From the NCBI RefSeq assembly GCF_000235425.2, contig NZ_KI912267.1, positions 378,275 through 442,274 on the forward strand: a stretch of 64,000 nt of DNA, read 5' to 3'. Made by a program: the position numbers and the translations under genes. The number at the start of each line of letters is the position of its first letter. Positions within the stretch are counted from its first letter, which is position 1. A model generated the notes under the pieces. It saw nothing but the letters and a program-made list of their open reading frames with translations, did no database searches and was not told where the DNA came from. The DNA is from Pseudofrankia saprophytica. Lineage in GTDB: Bacteria > Actinomycetota > Actinomycetes > Frankiales > Frankiaceae. Shown piece by piece: positions 35,235 to 43,930 of the stretch.

Positions 35235-38042
35235 TCAGGCGCGCAGCAGCCAGGTGTCCTTGCAGCCGCCTCCGCGCGAGGAGTTGACGACGAGGCTGCC
35301 GGCGGGGGCGACCCGGCTGAGCGCCGCCGGGGCCACCACGGTCTGCTCGCCCTCGTAGACGAAGGCCCGCAGATCGACCGCGCGCGGCTCGAGCCGGCTC
35401 GCGTTCCCGTTGGCCCGGCCATTGGCGGCCGCGGCCGCCGTGGCGCCGGGTACCGCTTCGTCGCCCGGCGGGTCGATGCCGGGCCAGGTCGGATGGGTGG
35501 ACAGGGAGACGACCTCCTGCGCGATCCAGTGGCGCGGCTCGGCCAGCAGGCGCTCGCGGGCGGCCGTCAGCTCGTACGGCTCGGCCGCCGGGCCGATCAG
35601 CACGCCGGCGCCGCCGTAGCCGTCGGTGGGCTTGACGACCAGCTCGTCGAGGTGTCGCAGCACGTGGTCGAGCTGCTCGGGGTCGCCGCAGAGATAGGTC
35701 TGGACGTCGTCGAGCAGGGGGCGTTCACCGAGGTAATAGTTGATCATCCGGGGGACGTACGCATAGACGACCTTGTCGTCGGCGACGCCGTTGCCAGGGG
35801 CGTTGGCCAGGGAAAGCGTGCCGGCGGCGAGCGCGCTGACGAGCGCGGGACCCAGCGGCACGCCATCCGCGCCGACGGCGGCGAACAGCTCGTCCTCGTC
35901 GATCCGGCGGTAGAGCACGTCGACCCGCCGGCGCCTGCCGCCCGGCACCCGATGGCTGACGACGTCGTCCTCGATGAGGAGGTCCGCCGGCTGTACCAGC
36001 GGAACGCCCATGCGGTCCGCGAGGAAGGCGTGCTCGAAGTAGGCCGAGTCATGGGGGCCGGAGGTGAGCACCGCGAGCGCCGGTTCACCCAGCCCGTCCC
36101 GGCCGCCGGCGGCGGCCGGGGCGGCGGCCAGGAGCGCGGTGCGCAGCAGCGCCGGCACCCCTTCGAGGCCGAGAATGCCCGACGGCGAGGACAGCTCCGG
36201 CAGCGTCGCACGGGTAAGCCGGCGGACCGCGACCGCGTAGCCGGCGCCGGACGGGACCCGCAGGTTGTCCTCGAGCACCAGCCACCGACCGTCCTGGTCG
36301 TGGACCAGGTCGATGCCGCTCACGGTCGCGCGGATCGTCCCCGCGGGGACGGCGTGGCCCCAGTGGCGCAGGCCGGGCGAGGCGGTGACGATCCAGTCGG
36401 GGACGATCCCGTCGGCGATGGCGAACCGGTCGGAGTAGACGTCGCGCAGGAACGCCTCCAGCGCCCGGACGCGCTGGACGAGGCCGGCGCTGATCGTCGC
36501 CCAGTCGGCGGCGTCAACGATGCGCGGGACGAGGTCGAACGGCAGCGGACGGCCCTCGGCCTCGCCGGCGACCCGGAACACCATCCCCCGGGACTCCTGC
36601 TCGGCGACCAGGGCGGCGCAGCGCGCGGTGAGGACGTCCGGGCCGAGCCGCTCCAGGGCCCGCAGCACCCCCCGGTACGGCGAGCGGACCGGGCCCCGGG
36701 CGTCGACCGCCTCGTCGACGCCGCCGGCGTGGAAACCGGGATGGGCCAGGTAACCGGCGAGCAGCGTCGGCGCGACCCGCTCGGCGCGCGCCAGCCCCGT
36801 GGAACCCTCGGCTGCCGCCGCGCCGTCCGCTTCAGCCTGGTCGGCACCCCCGCCGGTGCCGGCGATGGCTCCGCCGCCGGCGGGAACGCGGGCGGTGACG
36901 GGCACGCCGACGGGAGCGTGCCGGGCGGTGGTGGCGGGTTCGGCCTGACGGGTCCGCGCCAGCACGAGGTCGGCGACGTCGGTGAGCAGGCCGCGCCGGT
37001 GGAACGCGCGCCTGGCCGCGGCCGCCGCGCTACCCCGGTCGACGGCCTGCTCCGCGAGGCCGCCGACCAGCTCCCAGTCCCCCGCCGCCGCGAGCTGCGG
37101 GCGGATCTGGGCCAGCAGCCGGACCAGCAGGTCCTCGGCCGGCACCGGCCCGGCACCGACGCCGGACAGCTCGATCAGGTCACCTTCCAGCCCGGAGCGG
37201 GCCGCGCGCCAGGTGGCCGCTCGCAGCAGCTCGGGACGGGGGGCGCTGAACGGCGCGTCGGCCTCGATCGCCTCGATGGCGTGGCTGACCAGGCCGCGGA
37301 ACAGGCCGGCGACGAGCACCACGGTGTCCACGTCCGGGCAGGCGTCGCAGACGCGCATCTCGAGGGTGGGCAGATGGGCCGACGGGCGGATGTCGAAGTA
37401 GACCATGCCCGGGTCACTGATCACGCCCGACTTCACCAGGTCCGCGACCAGGTGCTCGTACTCGGCGGCCGTCTGGAACATCCCGGCGACACCGGCGGTC
37501 GGCCAGCGCCCCCAGACCATGGTCCGCATGCTCGCGTACCCGCTGTCGGCGCCCTGCCAGAACGGTGAGCTGGCCGAGACGGCGAGCAGCAGCGGCAGCC
37601 ATGGGGCGACGCGGGCGATCACCGCCATCGCGGTCTCCCGGTCGGGGATGTCGACGTGCACGTGGGCGCCGCAGATCACCTGCTCGCGGGCGAGGATCTG
37701 GTACTCCTCGGTCATCTGCAGGTAGCGCGGGTCGCTGTTTATCTCAAGGATCGTCGGGTCGACGATCGGGACGGTGCCGGCCGCGGCCGGGCCGAGGCCG
37801 AGCGGCTCGGCGGCGGCGGCGAGGCGCTGCCGCAGGTCGACGAGGTCGGCCCGCAGCGCGGCCAGATCCCGCGTCGGAGCGCTGTTCGTCTCGACCACGG
37901 AGTTCAGCAGCTCGGGGGCGAAGGGGCCAGCTGGCAGCTGTTCCAGGATCTCGCCTGCGCGGGGCACGAGCTGCCGGGTCGCCAGATCGAGGATGTGGAA
38001 CTCCTCCTCGACGCCGACGGCTGGAATGGGCGCGCCGCTCAT
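35235..38042 (-). CDS. GCS2 carboxylate-amine ligase fused to circularly permuted ATP-grasp protein
   Basis: A 935-residue fusion. Residues about 1-375 are a YbdK/GCS2 glutamate-cysteine-ligase-like carboxylate-amine ligase (VGVEEEFHILDLATRQLVPRA, CGAHVHVDIPD, LPTLEMRVCDACPDVD). A flexible linker follows, then a type 2 circularly permuted ATP-grasp protein (residues about 440-935: RRIDEDELFAAVGADGVPLG, VADDKVVYAYVPRMINYYLGERPLLDDV, ELVVKPTDGYGGAGVLIGP). The two ligases could add successive amino acids to an acid. It lies 52 nt upstream of the amidotransferase and probably cotranscribes with it. GTGGGAGA lies 2 nt before ATG 38042. Product unknown. Confidence 0.87.
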   Translation of the reverse strand: MSGAPIPAVGVEEEFHILDLATRQLVPRAGEILEQLPAGPFAPELLNSVVETNSAPTRDLAALRADLVDLRQRLAAAAEPLGLGPAAAGTVPIVDPTILEINSDPRYLQMTEEYQILAREQVICGAHVHVDIPDRETAMAVIARVAPWLPLLLAVSASSPFWQGADSGYASMRTMVWGRWPTAGVAGMFQTAAEYEHLVADLVKSGVISDPGMVYFDIRPSAHLPTLEMRVCDACPDVDTVVLVAGLFRGLVSHAIEAIEADAPFSAPRPELLRAATWRAARSGLEGDLIELSGVGAGPVPAEDLLVRLLAQIRPQLAAAGDWELVGGLAEQAVDRGSAAAAARRAFHRRGLLTDVADLVLARTRQAEPATTARHAPVGVPVTARVPAGGGAIAGTGGGADQAEADGAAAAEGSTGLARAERVAPTLLAGYLAHPGFHAGGVDEAVDARGPVRSPYRGVLRALERLGPDVLTARCAALVAEQESRGMVFRVAGEAEGRPLPFDLVPRIVDAADWATISAGLVQRVRALEAFLRDVYSDRFAIADGIVPDWIVTASPGLRHWGHAVPAGTIRATVSGIDLVHDQDGRWLVLEDNLRVPSGAGYAVAVRRLTRATLPELSSPSGILGLEGVPALLRTALLAAAPAAAGGRDGLGEPALAVLTSGPHDSAYFEHAFLADRMGVPLVQPADLLIEDDVVSHRVPGGRRRRVDVLYRRIDEDELFAAVGADGVPLGPALVSALAAGTLSLANAPGNGVADDKVVYAYVPRMINYYLGERPLLDDVQTYLCGDPEQLDHVLRHLDELVVKPTDGYGGAGVLIGPAAEPYELTAARERLLAEPRHWIAQEVVSLSTHPTWPGIDPPGDEAVPGATAAAAANGRANGNASRLEPRAVDLRAFVYEGEQTVVAPAALSRVAPAGSLVVNSSRGGGCKDTWLLRA

Positions 38043-38475
38043 GTTCTCCCACGCTACGTCGAGGCCGTTACAACGGCATGTCCACTGATCGGGACCTTCC
38101 CGGTGTTCCCACCGTTAAACGTACATTCTCGGCGTCACGATAGGTGACAATGTTAACAGTTTGCCACTTTGTCTGGTGCCCCGGCACCGCCGGGCAGGGC
38201 CGCACGGAGGCGTCGAGACGGAGGCGTCGAGCAGGCCTCCACCCGGCGGCCGGCAGACCCGCGCAGGGCTTGGCGGCCGTCACGAGCAGCGGTAGCCACC
38301 GCGAACGGTCCGGCTCCGCGCGCCCGCGGCGTAGTGTTGCGAGCATGCCCGCGAATACCGGTCCGAATGCAATGAAAATGGTTTCGGAAACCGAATCGGC
38401 GCGCATTCCGACGGAGGTCCGGGAAATTGCGGCGCGCACGGCCGGCCGGCGCGTTCCCGCGAGGCCCGCGCACCC
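38043..38475. promoter_or_regulatory. 433-nt divergent region with two inverted repeats
   Basis: This separates the leftward ligase fusion gene from the rightward metal exporter. GTCAC-GATAG-GTGAC (38134-38148) lies 92 nt before the ligase start. GGTTTC-G-GAAACC (38380-38392) lies 84 nt before the exporter start, within an AT-richer stretch. A 44-codon frame (38345-38479) whose stop overlaps the exporter GTG is not convincing. The second repeat may bind a metal-responsive regulator, which is inference. Confidence 0.45.
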
Positions 38476-39870
38476 GTGAGCATCCAGGACGGGACGGGAG
38501 CCGACGGCGCCCGCGCGCTCGCGGGCCAGCGAGGCGGCACTCCCCGCGACGACCGTCCCCGCACGGACGACCCGATCGCGGACCCGGCGGGCGGGCGAGG
38601 AACCACGGGGCCCCGCACCGGCGCTCACGCAGGCCATCCACCCCGCGACGGCTACGCGACCCCCGACCGGTACGAGCACCACGAGGACGAGCACCACGAT
38701 CACGAGAACCACCAGTACGAGGGCCGTCAGGACGGGCGCCCCGAGCCCGAGCACCGCGATCACGGATCCGGTGATCACGGGCACGGTGATCACGGGCACG
38801 GTGGGCACGGGCACGGTGGGCACGGGCACGGTGGGCACGGGCACGGCGCGCATGTGCACCGACCGTCGGCGACGGCGGACGCGCGGCTGCTGTGGGCGGC
38901 GCTCGCGCTGATCGGCGGCTTCCTGCTGGTGGAGGTCGTCGTCGGCATCATCGCCGGCTCGGTCGCGCTGCTCTCCGACGCGGCGCACATGCTCACCGAC
39001 GCCGGCGCGCTGGTGCTGGCGCTGGTCGCGATGCGGCTGGCGGCCCGGCCGGCCGGCGGGCGCCTCACCTACGGGTGGCGGCGGGTGGAGATCCTGTCGG
39101 CACAGGCGAACGGCTTCGCGCTGCTGGCGCTCGCCGCGGTGCTCGCCGTCCAGGCCGGCCAGCGCCTGGCGCACCCGAACGAGGTGTCCGGCGTCCCGGT
39201 GCTCGTCACGGCGCTGGTGGGCGTCGTGGTCAACGTCGCCGCGACGGCGCTGCTGGCCCGTGCCGACCGGCGCAGCCTGAACGTCGAGGGCGCCTTCCAG
39301 CACGTGCTCACCGACCTGTTCGCGTTCATCGCGACGGCCGCCGCCGGGCTGGTGATCATACTGACCGGCTTCACCCGGGCCGACCCGCTGGCGGCGCTGG
39401 TCGTCGCCGGCCTGATGGTCCGCGCCGGGGCCGGGCTGATCCGCGACACCGGCCGGGTGTTCATGGAGGCGGCGCCGGTCGGCGTCGACCCGGCCGAGAT
39501 CGGCCAGGCGCTCGCCTCGATCGACGAGGTGGCCGACGTGCACGACCTGCACGTCTGGGAGGTCACGTCCGGCCTGCCGGCGCTGTCCGCGCACCTGCTG
39601 GTGGACGAGGGCGGTGACTGCCACCGGGTCCAGAACACGGCGCGGCTGCTGCTGCGGGAACGCTGGCACATCGACCACGTCACGCTCCAGGTCGACCACG
39701 CCGAGCCGACCGTCCTCACGATCACGTTGGGCCCCCGCTGGCAGTGCGCCGTCACCCCGGTCACCTTGACGCCGCCCCCCGCGCGGCCCGCGCCGCCGCG
39801 GGGGCCCTCACCGACCTCACCCGTGGCTCCGCCCCCTGTGGCTCCGCCGTCAGGCGGCGACCGAGGCTAG
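38476..39870 (+). CDS. Cation diffusion facilitator metal exporter with His-rich N-terminus
   Basis: A 464-residue CDF-family antiporter, probably exporting Zn or a similar divalent cation from the cytoplasm. The first about 130 residues hold the metal-binding region: EHHEDEHHDHENHQ and five 5-residue HGHG repeats. Six membrane segments follow (LLWAALALIGGFLLVEVVVGIIAG onward), with the zinc-site pair SDAAHMLTDAG and, in helix 5, QHVLTDLFAFIA (H-x3-D). The C-terminal cytoplasmic domain contains DEVADVHDLHVWEV. Start is GTG 38476. Its 3' end overlaps oxyR by 21 nt tail to tail. Confidence 0.87.
   Translation: MSIQDGTGADGARALAGQRGGTPRDDRPRTDDPIADPAGGRGTTGPRTGAHAGHPPRDGYATPDRYEHHEDEHHDHENHQYEGRQDGRPEPEHRDHGSGDHGHGDHGHGGHGHGGHGHGGHGHGAHVHRPSATADARLLWAALALIGGFLLVEVVVGIIAGSVALLSDAAHMLTDAGALVLALVAMRLAARPAGGRLTYGWRRVEILSAQANGFALLALAAVLAVQAGQRLAHPNEVSGVPVLVTALVGVVVNVAATALLARADRRSLNVEGAFQHVLTDLFAFIATAAAGLVIILTGFTRADPLAALVVAGLMVRAGAGLIRDTGRVFMEAAPVGVDPAEIGQALASIDEVADVHDLHVWEVTSGLPALSAHLLVDEGGDCHRVQNTARLLLRERWHIDHVTLQVDHAEPTVLTITLGPRWQCAVTPVTLTPPPARPAPPRGPSPTSPVAPPPVAPPSGGDRG
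38770..38844 (+). repeat. Five 15-bp His-Gly-coding repeats
   Basis: Five 15-nt units, two GGTGATCACGGGCAC and three GGTGGGCACGGGCAC, encode D/G-HGHG repeats in the exporter's metal-binding head. Unit number can vary without frame loss. Confidence 0.85.
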
Positions 39871-40791
39871 CGGTAGGGCGGTGCCGGGCAGCGAGGCCCG
39901 AACGTCGGCGGCGAGCAGGGACCAGTCCCGGGCGCGGGCCGAGGTCTCGCGGTAGGCGAGGCCGATCCGCCGCCGCGGCGCCGGGGTGCGGAAGGTGGCC
40001 ACGGCGAGCCCCCTGCCCCGGCCCTCGCCGACCTCGACGGTGACGGCGGAGGCGGGCAGCAGCGTGACGCCGAGGTTGCCGGCGACCATCTGCACGACGG
40101 TCGACAGGCTCGCCGCCCGCAGCGAGGAGCGCTCGCGCGCGCCGGCCTCCTGGCAGACCTCGAGCGCCTGCGCCCGGAAGCAGTGGCCGTCCTCGAGCAG
40201 CAGCAGGTCCTGGCCGCCGAGTGCCGCGACCGGTACGGCCCCGGCGCCGGCCAGCGGGTGGCCGTCGGGGGTCACGAGCACGAAGTCCTCGTCGTAGATG
40301 GGGATCTCGGCGATCCCCCGCTCCTCGATCGGCAGGGCCAGCAGCGCGACGTCGGTCGCGCCGGCGCGCAGGCTGGCCAGCAGCGGGGCGGTCTGCTCCT
40401 CCCGCAGCGCGAATCTGGCGTCCGGCCGCAGGCCGCGCAGCATCGGCATGAGCCGCGGCAACAGGTACGGCGCGACCGTCGGGATGACACCGAGCGTGAT
40501 GTCGCCGGTGAGCGGGGCCTGGGCACGCAGCGCCACCGTCACGATGTCGTCGACGGCGGTGAGCACGTCGCCGACGCGGCGGACGACCTCGTCTCCGACG
40601 GGGGTCAGCAGCACGCTGCGGGTGGTGCGCTCCACGAGCTGGACGCCCATCGTCTTCTCCAGCGCGGCGACGGCGCTGGACAGCGTCGGCTGGCTGACGT
40701 GCAGGGCGGCGGCGGCTCGGCCGAAGTGGCGGTGCTCGGCCACGGCGACGAGCGCGCGCAGCTGAGCCAGCGTGGGCTGAGGCTTGGCCAT
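39850..40791 (-). CDS. oxyR: OxyR peroxide-sensing LysR-type regulator
   Basis: A 313-residue LysR regulator with N-terminal winged helix (LAQLRALVAVAEHRHFGRAAAALHVSQPTLS). The redox cysteines are in LEDGHCFRAQALEVC: Cys204 and Cys213, nine residues apart, as for Cys199/Cys208 of E. coli OxyR. Peroxide should oxidise them to a disulfide and switch on the ahp genes. It is divergent from ahpCD, with a LysR-type ATAG-N7-CTAT site overlapping the oxyR ATG, which suggests autorepression. Confidence 0.93.
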   Translation of the reverse strand: MAKPQPTLAQLRALVAVAEHRHFGRAAAALHVSQPTLSSAVAALEKTMGVQLVERTTRSVLLTPVGDEVVRRVGDVLTAVDDIVTVALRAQAPLTGDITLGVIPTVAPYLLPRLMPMLRGLRPDARFALREEQTAPLLASLRAGATDVALLALPIEERGIAEIPIYDEDFVLVTPDGHPLAGAGAVPVAALGGQDLLLLEDGHCFRAQALEVCQEAGARERSSLRAASLSTVVQMVAGNLGVTLLPASAVTVEVGEGRGRGLAVATFRTPAPRRRIGLAYRETSARARDWSLLAADVRASLPGTALPLASVAA

Positions 40792-40826
40792 AGGGAAACA
40801 CTATCAGTTCTTCGGAATCTTTCGAT
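40790..40826. promoter_or_regulatory. OxyR binding site at the oxyR-ahpC divergent promoter
   Basis: ATAG-N7-CTAT at 40790-40804 matches the OxyR half-site spacing and covers the oxyR ATG. Seven bases later, 40812-40826 has a weaker second half (TCGG-N7-CGAT). This fits a tetramer contacting the oxyR side and activating ahpC. Confidence 0.6.
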
Positions 40827-40904
40827 TTCTCTTCTAGGTCGGGACGATCCACAGTGGACTGACGACCTCTTGTGGATCAGCCGAGAGACAGGACACCCAC
40901 TACC

Positions 40905-41483
40905 GTGCTTACCGTCGGTGACGCTTTCCCCACATACGACCTGACCGCCGTCGTCTCCAACGACGCCGACACCGCGTTCGTCCAGGAGACCTCCGCCAGC
41001 CGTTCCGGCCAGTGGCGCGTCGTCTTCTTCTGGCCGAAGGACTTCACCTTCGTCTGTCCGACCGAGATCGCCGCGTTCGGGCGACTCAACGAGGAGTTCG
41101 CCGACCGGGACGCCCAGATCCTCGGCGTCTCCACCGACAGCGAGTTCGTCCACCTGGCATGGCGCCAGAACCACGAGGACCTGCGCGACCTGCCGTTCCC
41201 GATGCTCGCCGACATCAAGAAGGAGCTCACGGCGGCGGCCGGCGTCCTCGGTGATGACGGCGTCGCGCAGCGGGCGACCTTCGTCATCGACCCGGACGGC
41301 GTGATCCAGTTCACCATGGTCACCGCCGGCAGCGTCGGCCGTAACCCGAACGAGGTCCTGCGGGTGCTCGACGCGCTCCAGACCGACGAGCTGTGCCCCT
41401 GCAACTGGCAGAAGGGCCAGAACACCCTGTCGGTCGGCGGCAAGATCGTTCCCGAGCAGGGCAAGGTGGAGGTGGCCGCCTGA
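40905..41483 (+). CDS. ahpC: Alkyl hydroperoxide reductase subunit C (AhpC peroxiredoxin)
   Basis: A 192-residue 2-Cys peroxiredoxin reducing hydrogen peroxide and organic peroxides. The peroxidatic Cys51 is in FVCPTE and the resolving Cys is in ELCPCNW near the C-terminus. GTG 40905 gives the normal start ([15 protein letters not shown]); a further GTG lies at 40872. The stop codon overlaps the ahpD start (TGATG), so the two are coupled. The OxyR site upstream implies peroxide induction. Confidence 0.95.
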   Translation: MLTVGDAFPTYDLTAVVSNDADTAFVQETSASRSGQWRVVFFWPKDFTFVCPTEIAAFGRLNEEFADRDAQILGVSTDSEFVHLAWRQNHEDLRDLPFPMLADIKKELTAAAGVLGDDGVAQRATFVIDPDGVIQFTMVTAGSVGRNPNEVLRVLDALQTDELCPCNWQKGQNTLSVGGKIVPEQGKVEVAA

Positions 41484-42022
41484 TGAGCGTCGAGACGCTG
41501 CGCGCCGCGCTGCCCGAGTACGCCAAGGACCTGCGGCTCAACCTGGGCTCGGTCACCAGCCAGACCCAGCTCACCGAGCGGCAGCTGTGGGGCACGGTGC
41601 TGACCGCCGCGCTCGCCAGCCGAGGCCGTACCGTCATCGCCGAGCTCGACGCACAGGTACGCGAGCACCTGTCGCCGGAGGCCTACCGCGCGGCCAGGAC
41701 CGCCGCCGCGCTGATGGCGATGAACAACGTGTACTACCGGTCGCTGCACCTCCTCGAGGACGAGGAGTACGACCGGATGCGGGCCGGGCTGCGGATGAAC
41801 GCGATCGCCAACCCGGGCGTCGACAAGGTCGACTTCGAGCTGTGGTCGCTCGCGGCCTCCGCGGTCAACGGCTGTGGCCGCTGCCTGCAGGCACACGAGC
41901 ACGAGCTGCGCGGCCGGGGGGTGACCCGCGAGGTCGTCCAGGACGCGCTCCGGATCGCCTCCGTGGTCCACGCCGTCGCCGTGACCCTCGAGGCCGAGGA
42001 GTTCACGCCCGTCGCCGCGTGA
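41483..42022 (+). CDS. ahpD: Alkyl hydroperoxidase AhpD
   Basis: A 179-residue all-helical peroxidase/adaptor that reduces AhpC, in mycobacteria by way of lipoamide. The active-site motif is [13 protein letters not shown], Cys131 and Cys134 with His138, as in M. tuberculosis AhpD (Cys130/Cys133/His137), and Glu119 in [10 protein letters not shown] overlaps the ahpC stop by one base. Confidence 0.95.
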   Translation: MSVETLRAALPEYAKDLRLNLGSVTSQTQLTERQLWGTVLTAALASRGRTVIAELDAQVREHLSPEAYRAARTAAALMAMNNVYYRSLHLLEDEEYDRMRAGLRMNAIANPGVDKVDFELWSLAASAVNGCGRCLQAHEHELRGRGVTREVVQDALRIASVVHAVAVTLEAEEFTPVAA

Positions 42023-42104
42023 CTCCGTCCGCCGCCAGCTCGCCCTCCCGCGTCTCGTCGCCCCGCCGGTTCCGCCTGAAGGACGGGATCGGCGGGGACG
42101 GGCC

Positions 42105-42133
42105 GCGGAACCGGCCCCCTCGGCCGGTTCCGC
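42105..42133. terminator. Terminator after ahpCD
   Basis: A perfect 12-bp stem (GCGGAACCGGCC / GGCCGGTTCCGC) with a 5-nt loop lies 83 nt after the ahpD stop. No T-tract follows, as is usual in high-GC genomes. Confidence 0.7.
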
Positions 42134-42314
42134 CACTCCGTCCGTCCGGAGCCGGGATCGCGAGCCCGGCTATTCCGGCTAATCAGACATAAAGCAGAAA
42201 TAGCTACGACATTGGCGGCACTCTAGGTATCCGAAGAGTTCTCAAACGTGATACCGGTCACCCGGGCAAGGGCGGTCGTTCTGGTGACGGCTCGATCCTG
42301 CTAGACAGAACCCC

Positions 42315-43679
42315 GTGATCGGGGACGAGGCGGGCATCCTGGCCGCCGACGACGCGCCAGCAGCCGACGCCCGCTCGCTTTCCGACGAGCTCCCCAGCGC
42401 CGACGGCCTCGCCGTGGCCGGCGGCGCCGAGCGGCTGGAGAGCCTGCGGCGGCTGGGCAACTGGTCGCGTCATCTCTCCGGAGCGGCCGATCACCCCGCC
42501 AGCCCCCCGCCGCCGGCCGATCCGGTGCCAGCCGAGGTGGAGCGCGGCCGGGCGGAGCTCGCCGAGACAGAGACAGAGTTGACCGAGGAGATGGGCGCGC
42601 CGCCCGGCGACCCGTTCGGGGACGCGGCCGGCACCCGGGTGCTCACGGCCGCGGAGGGGCTCGCCAGCCTCACGATGACCGTCCCCGCGTGGCTGACCGG
42701 CCCGACGCCCGGCCCGCGGCTCAGCACCACCGCCGTCGCCGCCCTCGCCGAGATGGCGCTCGCCTCCGCCGCCGGAACCTCCCTGCGCCCCGGCGACCTG
42801 ACCGTGACCACCGCCCTGCAGCTGCGTACCCAGGGTCCGGTCGCCGGCTGGCCCGACGCGGACGACGCCGACGAGGCGCGCCCGCCGGCGTCGATGTTCG
42901 TCCCCGACCCGGTGGCAGCCCGCCAGCGCGAACGGCCGGTCCGGCTGCGCGCCGAGGCCTCGGTCGCCGCTGGCGACGGCGACGAGCCGGAGGCTCGGCT
43001 GCGGCGCGCGACCGCGACGATCAGTACGCCCGACGGCCGCCCGCTGGCCGAGGCGTCCGCGATCTGCGCGATCGTCCGCCCGGCCGACTCGTCACCGTCG
43101 GCGTCGGCGTCACCAGCGCCGTCGGCGTCGGCGTCGGCGTCGGATGCTGGCACCTCCGCGGCCAGCCACTCGGCCGAGCCCGTCGGCAGTGGCCAGGATC
43201 ATCCGGCGGACCCGGTGCCCGTGGGGGGCGTCACCGCCGGGAGCGCGGTGCCGGGCGGGCCAGTCGGCCGCGCGTCGGTCAGCCACCTGCCCCCGTCGCA
43301 CCCACTGCTCGGCGCGCTCGGCGCGGAGGTCCACGGCGACGGCGACCGGCTGCTGCTGCGCCTGCCACCGGCCGGCTGGCTCGCGAACCGGCTCGGCCGG
43401 TTCCACGCGGCCGCCTGCTGCGCGCTCGCGGACGCGGCGGTCAGCACCGCGCTCACCCGCCGGCTGCCGACCGGGTCCGCCGTCCACGTCCTGTCGCTGG
43501 ACCTGACGGTGATCCGGTCACTGCCACTGGAGGACGACGTGGCGGCCGTGGCCACGGTCCGACATGTCGGGCGGCGACTGGCTGTGGTCGACGTGGAACT
43601 CGGACCCGCCGATGCGCCACCGAGCGTGCTCGCCCGGACCATGGTCGCCCTGAGCGCCCATCACCGTTCGCAGCCATAG
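42315..43679 (+). CDS. Double hot-dog fold protein (thioesterase-like)
   Basis: A 454-residue protein with two parts that resemble thioesterase hot-dog domains in sequence order: AAVAALAEMALASAAGTSLRPGDLTVTTALQLRTQGP..., and later GRFHAAACCALADAAVSTALTRRLPTGSAVHVLSLDLTVIRSLPLEDDVAAVATVRHVGRRLAVVDVEL. Each has the central helix followed by sheet strands and an A-D or similar acidic position. PaaI-like thioesterases are about 130 residues, so this is a tandem version with a Ser/Ala-rich linker (DSSPSASASPAPSASASAS). Catalytic activity is uncertain. GTG at 42315 has no ribosome-binding site. Confidence 0.55.
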   Translation: MIGDEAGILAADDAPAADARSLSDELPSADGLAVAGGAERLESLRRLGNWSRHLSGAADHPASPPPPADPVPAEVERGRAELAETETELTEEMGAPPGDPFGDAAGTRVLTAAEGLASLTMTVPAWLTGPTPGPRLSTTAVAALAEMALASAAGTSLRPGDLTVTTALQLRTQGPVAGWPDADDADEARPPASMFVPDPVAARQRERPVRLRAEASVAAGDGDEPEARLRRATATISTPDGRPLAEASAICAIVRPADSSPSASASPAPSASASASDAGTSAASHSAEPVGSGQDHPADPVPVGGVTAGSAVPGGPVGRASVSHLPPSHPLLGALGAEVHGDGDRLLLRLPPAGWLANRLGRFHAAACCALADAAVSTALTRRLPTGSAVHVLSLDLTVIRSLPLEDDVAAVATVRHVGRRLAVVDVELGPADAPPSVLARTMVALSAHHRSQP

Positions 43680-43774
43680 AATCGCAGGTCGTCAGCCATC
43701 GGCAAGGGCCGCCAGCCTGGGACCGTCGACGGTCAGCGCTCCATCGATATACACAGATAGTAATCAGGTATCTT

Positions 43775-43807
43775 CACAGTGTGTTACATTATTCGTATCA
43801 CACCGTG
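43775..43807. promoter_or_regulatory. AT-rich inverted repeat before the GntR gene
   Basis: CACAGTGTG (43775-43783) and CACACCGTG (43799-43807) are near-perfect inverted arms around a 15-nt AT-rich centre, in a strongly AT-rich 80-nt block. It is probably the promoter and operator for the GntR/FadR gene (autoregulation is inferred). Confidence 0.5.
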
Positions 43808-43930
43808 GTATTACCTAACCCGTAACCGGGCGACTACAACACCCCCTGTAAGACTCGCGGCGACATCGCGTCAGCGATCCACGCGGTCTGGCGACAGGCC
43901 GGCCGCCGCCACCTACAGGGGGACGACGTC

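Noticed and set aside
38345..38479. 44-codon frame whose stop overlaps the metal exporter GTG
   Set aside because: No ribosome-binding site, no recognisable sequence; possible but not supported as a gene.
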